In this document: piece after piece, positions 23,349-26,348 of the stretch
Layout: the number at the start of each line of letters is the position of its first letter
How positions within the stretch are numbered: the stretch's first letter is position 1
Assembly (NCBI GenBank): GCA_041394885.1
Contig: JAWKHI010000066.1
Location: forward strand, 1-26,348
DNA length: 26,348 nucleotides
DNA from: DSOI01 sp041394885
Lineage (GTDB): Bacteria; Acidobacteriota; Terriglobia; Bryobacterales; Bryobacteraceae
Direction: 5' to 3'
Position numbers and translations under genes: made by a program
The notes under the pieces: generated by a model
Databases searched by the model: none
Seen by the model: the letters and a program-made list of their open reading frames with translations, nothing else
Told to the model about the DNA's origin: nothing

Positions 23349-24902
23349 ATGCGTAGTCTGTGTATTTCGGGAATAATTCTCTTGATGGCCACCGTACCCA
23401 TTACCGCTCAGAACCGCCGCTTCCTCGTCGCCATCGGCGGCATTCAACATGAGTCCAACTCCTTCAACCCGTCCAAGACGGCGCTGGCGGACTACATCGT
23501 GGAAGAGCCCGGACCCGGCAACGACATTCTTAACAAATGGCGCCGCGGCAACACCGAAGAGGGCGGCTACCTCGTTGGATCCGACGAAGCCGGCTTCGAC
23601 GTCTATCCCACCATCGTGGCCAATGCGACCCCCAAGGGTCCACTTACCGGCGAGTGCTTCGATACGCTGTTCAACCGCCTGCTCGACAAGCTGAAGAAGG
23701 CACCCAAGCTCGACGGACTTCTGCTGGCCCAACATGGCGCGATGGTGGTGGAAGGGCATCCCCACGGAGACGAAGAGATGGTGCGGCGGCTGCGCAAACA
23801 CTTCGGCCCCGATTTCCCGATCGTGGTCACGCACGATTTTCACGCCAACGTTTCCCCGGAGCTGGTGAAACTATCCACCGTCCTCATCACCTATAAGCAG
23901 AACCCGCATCTCGACACCAGGGAGCGCGGCATTCAAGCGGCCAGGATCATGGGGCGCATCTTGCGGAAGGAGGTCCGCCCGGTGCAGGCCATCGCCAAGC
24001 CGCCGATGATCTACAACCTGATTTTCCAGAATACCTACGCCGAACCCTACCAGCCGATGCGGGACGCTACCATCGAGTTGGAAAAAACCAATCCCAAGGT
24101 GCTGGCGGCCAGCGCGCCCGGTGGGTATCAATGGAGCGACGTGGAATTTATCGGACCTTCCGTGATCGTGGCCACCGACAACGATCCGGAGCTTGCGCAG
24201 CGCGAGGCCCAGCGGATCGCCGACATGATGTGGGCTACCAGGGACCGCATCCGCTTGAACCTGCCGGACCCGGCCGAAGCCGTTCGCCGCGCCAAGGCTG
24301 CCACCAAGTTTCCCGTCGCCCTCTTCGATACGGGCGATAACATCGGCGGCGGATCCGCCGGTGATTCCACCTTCATCCTCGATGAATTGATCAAGCAGAA
24401 AGCCGAAGGATGGGTGGTGGTGATGGCCGATCCGGCGGCCGTGGATGCCGCGGTGACAGCAGGCATCGGCGGCGCGTTCGACATGAACGTCGGCGGCCGC
24501 ACCGATGACATGCACGGGAAGCCGGTGCGCGTGCGCGGACGGGTAAAGTCCCTGCACGACGGCGAATATATCGAGCCGGCGGTGCGTCACGGCGGCGGGC
24601 GCTATTGGTCGATGGGCCTCACGGCCGTGATCCACGTGGAAGGGTCCACACCCGATCTGCCGAACGTCGTGATTCTGACGGCGAAGCGCTCCAGCCCGAA
24701 CAGTCTCAATCAGCTCGTGTCAGTGGGCGTGTATCCGGAGCGGATGCGGATCCTGGTGGCGAAGGGCACCATCGCACCGCGCGCCGCCTATGAGCCCGTG
24801 GCGGCGGAAATCGTGCCGGTCGATTCCCCCGGGGCCACCGCGGTGAACCCGGCCCGCTTCACATTCACTCGCGTACGCCCGGGGCTGTTCGGCATCCGGT
24901 AG
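23349..24902 (+). CDS. Secreted M81 family metallopeptidase (MlrC-like)
   Basis: A 517-residue protein of the MlrC/M81 family; MlrC cleaves linearised microcystin, but most family members have unknown substrates. Residues 1-21 are a signal peptide ('CISGIILLMATVPITAQ'). The N-terminal domain carries 'VAIGGIQHESNSFNP' (27-41), 'GLLLAQHGAMVVEGHPHGDE' (123-142), the zinc-site 'THDFHANVSP' (161-170) with Asp163 and His165, and His187 in 'QNPHLDTRERG' (184-194). The C-terminal domain includes 'ALFDTGDNIGGGSAGDSTFI' and 'DMNVGGRTDDMHG'. ATG at 23349 is chosen because the alternative ATG at 23337 lies within a good -10 box. Export distinguishes it from cytoplasmic MlrC. It ends four bases from the convergent HEAT-repeat gene. 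Confidence 0.9.
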   Translation: MRSLCISGIILLMATVPITAQNRRFLVAIGGIQHESNSFNPSKTALADYIVEEPGPGNDILNKWRRGNTEEGGYLVGSDEAGFDVYPTIVANATPKGPLTGECFDTLFNRLLDKLKKAPKLDGLLLAQHGAMVVEGHPHGDEEMVRRLRKHFGPDFPIVVTHDFHANVSPELVKLSTVLITYKQNPHLDTRERGIQAARIMGRILRKEVRPVQAIAKPPMIYNLIFQNTYAEPYQPMRDATIELEKTNPKVLAASAPGGYQWSDVEFIGPSVIVATDNDPELAQREAQRIADMMWATRDRIRLNLPDPAEAVRRAKAATKFPVALFDTGDNIGGGSAGDSTFILDELIKQKAEGWVVVMADPAAVDAAVTAGIGGAFDMNVGGRTDDMHGKPVRVRGRVKSLHDGEYIEPAVRHGGGRYWSMGLTAVIHVEGSTPDLPNVVILTAKRSSPNSLNQLVSVGVYPERMRILVAKGTIAPRAAYEPVAAEIVPVDSPGATAVNPARFTFTRVRPGLFGIR

Positions 24903-24906
24903 GCCG

Positions 24907-25359
24907 TCAACCGGGTGGACGAATGCGGGCCAGTGCGGCGTTGGCCGCGCGAGCCACCCCGGCGTCTTCGCTCCAAACCAGCTTCGCCAACGGTTCGATT
25001 GCCATCCCGTCGCGGCGTACCGCGATCGAGTTGATCACTCCCACCAGCAGCGGACCCTTCAACTCGCCGAGCGCTTTGCGCAACGCGGCGCCGGCGGAGG
25101 CGTCGGGATTCGGTTCCAGGCCGAAGCGGGCGTAGTGCGATAGGCGCGGGTCCGGAAGCAGCGCGGCAAGCGCCGGCACGGCGCTCGCGCCGCCGTTGAC
25201 GGCCAACTGTTGGCACGCTTTGGCGCGGGCGTAGACGGAAGCGCCAGGGTCCTTCAGAATCGCTGCCAGACGCGCCGGGGCGAGCGCCATGATCTGCTCG
25301 GCCGTGCCGTACTTGTCGTCTTTCATCTCAGGTTTCGGTTCCGTGGCTGGTGGTTGCAT
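24907..25359 (-). CDS. HEAT-repeat protein
   Basis: A 150-residue helical protein. After a Pro/Glu/Lys-rich start (1-20) come HEAT-like helical repeats: 'RLAAILKDPGASVYARAKAC' then 'QQLAVNGGASAVPALAALL', and 'AIEPLAKLVWSEDAGVARAA' then 'NAALARIR'. Such repeats bind proteins. The ATG at 25359 is preferred to one at 25374 because GGAG lies 9 bases before it, within the end of the oxidoreductase gene; the longer form would add five residues. Tight spacing behind the Gfo/Idh/MocA gene suggests co-transcription. No export signal is visible. Confidence 0.75.
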   Translation of the reverse strand: MQPPATEPKPEMKDDKYGTAEQIMALAPARLAAILKDPGASVYARAKACQQLAVNGGASAVPALAALLPDPRLSHYARFGLEPNPDASAGAALRKALGELKGPLLVGVINSIAVRRDGMAIEPLAKLVWSEDAGVARAANAALARIRPPG

Positions 25360-25361
25360 GT

Positions 25362-26348
25362 TCACACGCTCCATGGTTCGCGCATCGCGCGGGATCGCAT
25401 ACGGTTGGCTTCGTCATCGCCGAGGAAACGGTCTGTCGCCGGGTCGAAGCGCAGCTTCCGGCCAAGCTGAAAGGCGATGTAGGCGGCGTGACACGTGATA
25501 TGCGTTTGGGCCGCGGCCAAGGCATTGGCCTGTGGTTGGCGGCGGCTCTTCACGCAATTGACGAAGTCTCTTACGTGATGCGTGGTCGACAGGCGCGCCT
25601 CCTCCTGCGGGACGTCCTCCACCGCGCTCCGCAGCGAATCGGGCACCCCGATGCGGCCGCTGTCGGCGGTCTCGGCAAATCCGGCGTCGCCCTCGATGCG
25701 GAAGTGGCAACTGCCCAGACCCATGAATCCCTTGTCGCGGATCACGAGTTCCAGGCCATTCGCGTAGCGGCAGCGAATCGAGTAGGGCGTGTCGGCGCCC
25801 ATGCCCCTGGGTTCGAATTCCACCGGCGCGGTGGCGTCGAGCCCGCCGGCCCAATGGCAGAGATCCACGGTATGCGCACCCCACTCGAGGATGCCGCCGC
25901 CATGAAAATCGAAGTAACCCCGCCAGCGTCCGCGCACATAGTCGGAGTTATACGGCCGCCACGGGCTTGGCCCCAGCCATCGATCCCAATCCACCACCTG
26001 CTTCGGCGGCTCCGGTTCCGCCACAAGCCATGCATGCGACGTCTTGGGCGCCCAACGTTCGCCCGGGCCAGCTTCGGCGTGCAACGCGCGCAGTTTGCCT
26101 AACTGGCCAGACGTAAGCAATTGCTTGGCGCGGATGAAGTTAGTCCCGTTGCGGCGCTGCGTGCCGGCCTGATAGATCCGGCCGAGTGTCTGGAACGTGT
26201 TGGCCAGCACGCGGCTCTCGGCAATCGTCATCGAGCAAGGCTTCTCGCAATAGACATCCTTGCCGGCGCGCGCGGTGAGCACCGAAAGCGGCGTGTGCCA
26301 GCGGTCTCCGGTTGCGATGAGCACGGCGTCGATATCCTTCCGCGCCCA
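25362..26348 (-). CDS. Gfo/Idh/MocA family oxidoreductase, N-terminus cut by window edge
   Basis: At least 328 residues of an NAD(P)-dependent sugar-type oxidoreductase; the frame is open to the last base, so the first about 100 residues, including the Rossmann GxGxxG, lie outside. The visible sequence starts 'DIDAVLIATGDRWHTPLSVL', followed by 'AGKDVYCEKPCSMTIAESR' with the family's EKP motif, 'YQAGTQRRNGTNFIRAKQLL', 'YFDFHGGGILEWGAHTVDL' (with the active-site-region His) and 'HHVRDFVNCVKSRRQP'. Typical substrates are sugars, inositol or sugar acids; the 'CEKPCSMTI...GTQRR' version is common in Bryobacterales and Planctomycetota, often with a Tat signal, which cannot be checked here. Its end overlaps the ribosome-binding site of the HEAT-repeat gene. 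Confidence 0.9.
   Translation of the reverse strand, partial: WARKDIDAVLIATGDRWHTPLSVLTARAGKDVYCEKPCSMTIAESRVLANTFQTLGRIYQAGTQRRNGTNFIRAKQLLTSGQLGKLRALHAEAGPGERWAPKTSHAWLVAEPEPPKQVVDWDRWLGPSPWRPYNSDYVRGRWRGYFDFHGGGILEWGAHTVDLCHWAGGLDATAPVEFEPRGMGADTPYSIRCRYANGLELVIRDKGFMGLGSCHFRIEGDAGFAETADSGRIGVPDSLRSAVEDVPQEEARLSTTHHVRDFVNCVKSRRQPQANALAAAQTHITCHAAYIAFQLGRKLRFDPATDRFLGDDEANRMRSRAMREPWSV

Noticed and set aside
1..26348. CRISPR arrays, tRNA/rRNA genes, insertion sequences
   Set aside because: No regularly spaced repeats, no tRNA- or rRNA-like sequence and no transposase or terminal inverted repeats were recognised by reading both strands.

Overview
The window looks like chromosomal DNA of an Acidobacteriota bacterium, most likely Bryobacterales/Solibacter-like. 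It is GC-rich and carries gene types that are abundant in that group: a very long Oar-like TonB-dependent receptor with an N-terminal carboxypeptidase-regulatory domain and an ELPLNGRN plug motif, a Tat-exported DUF1501 protein, a conserved hypothetical with the 'QANGRLSRGPVSPE' N-terminus, an M81 peptidase, a DapA-like aldolase, a Gfo/Idh/MocA oxidoreductase and secreted proteins of unknown function. The taxonomic call is inference from gene content; there is no rRNA or marker gene here.

Region 1-4660 is accessory and partly decayed. It holds a carboxypeptidase-regulatory-like protein whose signal peptide has lost its start codon, about 1.6 kb without an intact gene, the frameshifted C-terminal half of a GlmS/NagB-II-type SIS sugar isomerase on the minus strand, a perfect 22-bp palindrome, and then two recognisable genes of a PRTRC (ParB-related, ThiF-related cassette) system, proteins E and C. 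Protein E carries a one-base frameshift that as sequenced fuses it to C. A degenerate stretch that may be the F gene follows, then two overlapping small hypotheticals. No ParB, ThiF/E1, E2-like (B) or JAB-like (A) partner is visible, so this appears to be an eroded plasmid or integrative-element remnant carrying an orphan ubiquitin-like protein.

Region 4691-8178 (minus) is a two-gene unit, a class III CoA-transferase followed by a HerA/VirB4-like P-loop ATPase, coupled by an ATGA overlap. Region 8367-11880 holds a leucine-rich-repeat protein, a multi-pass membrane protein, a small unrecognised protein and a divergent five-heme cytochrome c. Region 11940-15143 is the TonB-dependent receptor; its start codon lies in one arm of an inverted repeat whose loop holds the ribosome-binding site. 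A ferritin-like protein follows on the minus strand.

Region 15745-21280 is a plus-strand run of six tightly packed genes: DUF1501 protein, exported TenA-like protein (apparently starting at CTG), secreted hypothetical, family 2 glycosyltransferase, DUF2304 membrane protein and family 4 glycosyltransferase. The last three form a plausible surface-glycan or lipid-linked glycosylation module. Region 21193-26348 is organised around small-molecule uptake and catabolism: a DapA-like aldolase coupled to an MFS organic-anion-type transporter (minus), a secreted M81 metallopeptidase (plus), and a Gfo/Idh/MocA oxidoreductase cut by the window edge with a HEAT-repeat protein behind it (minus).
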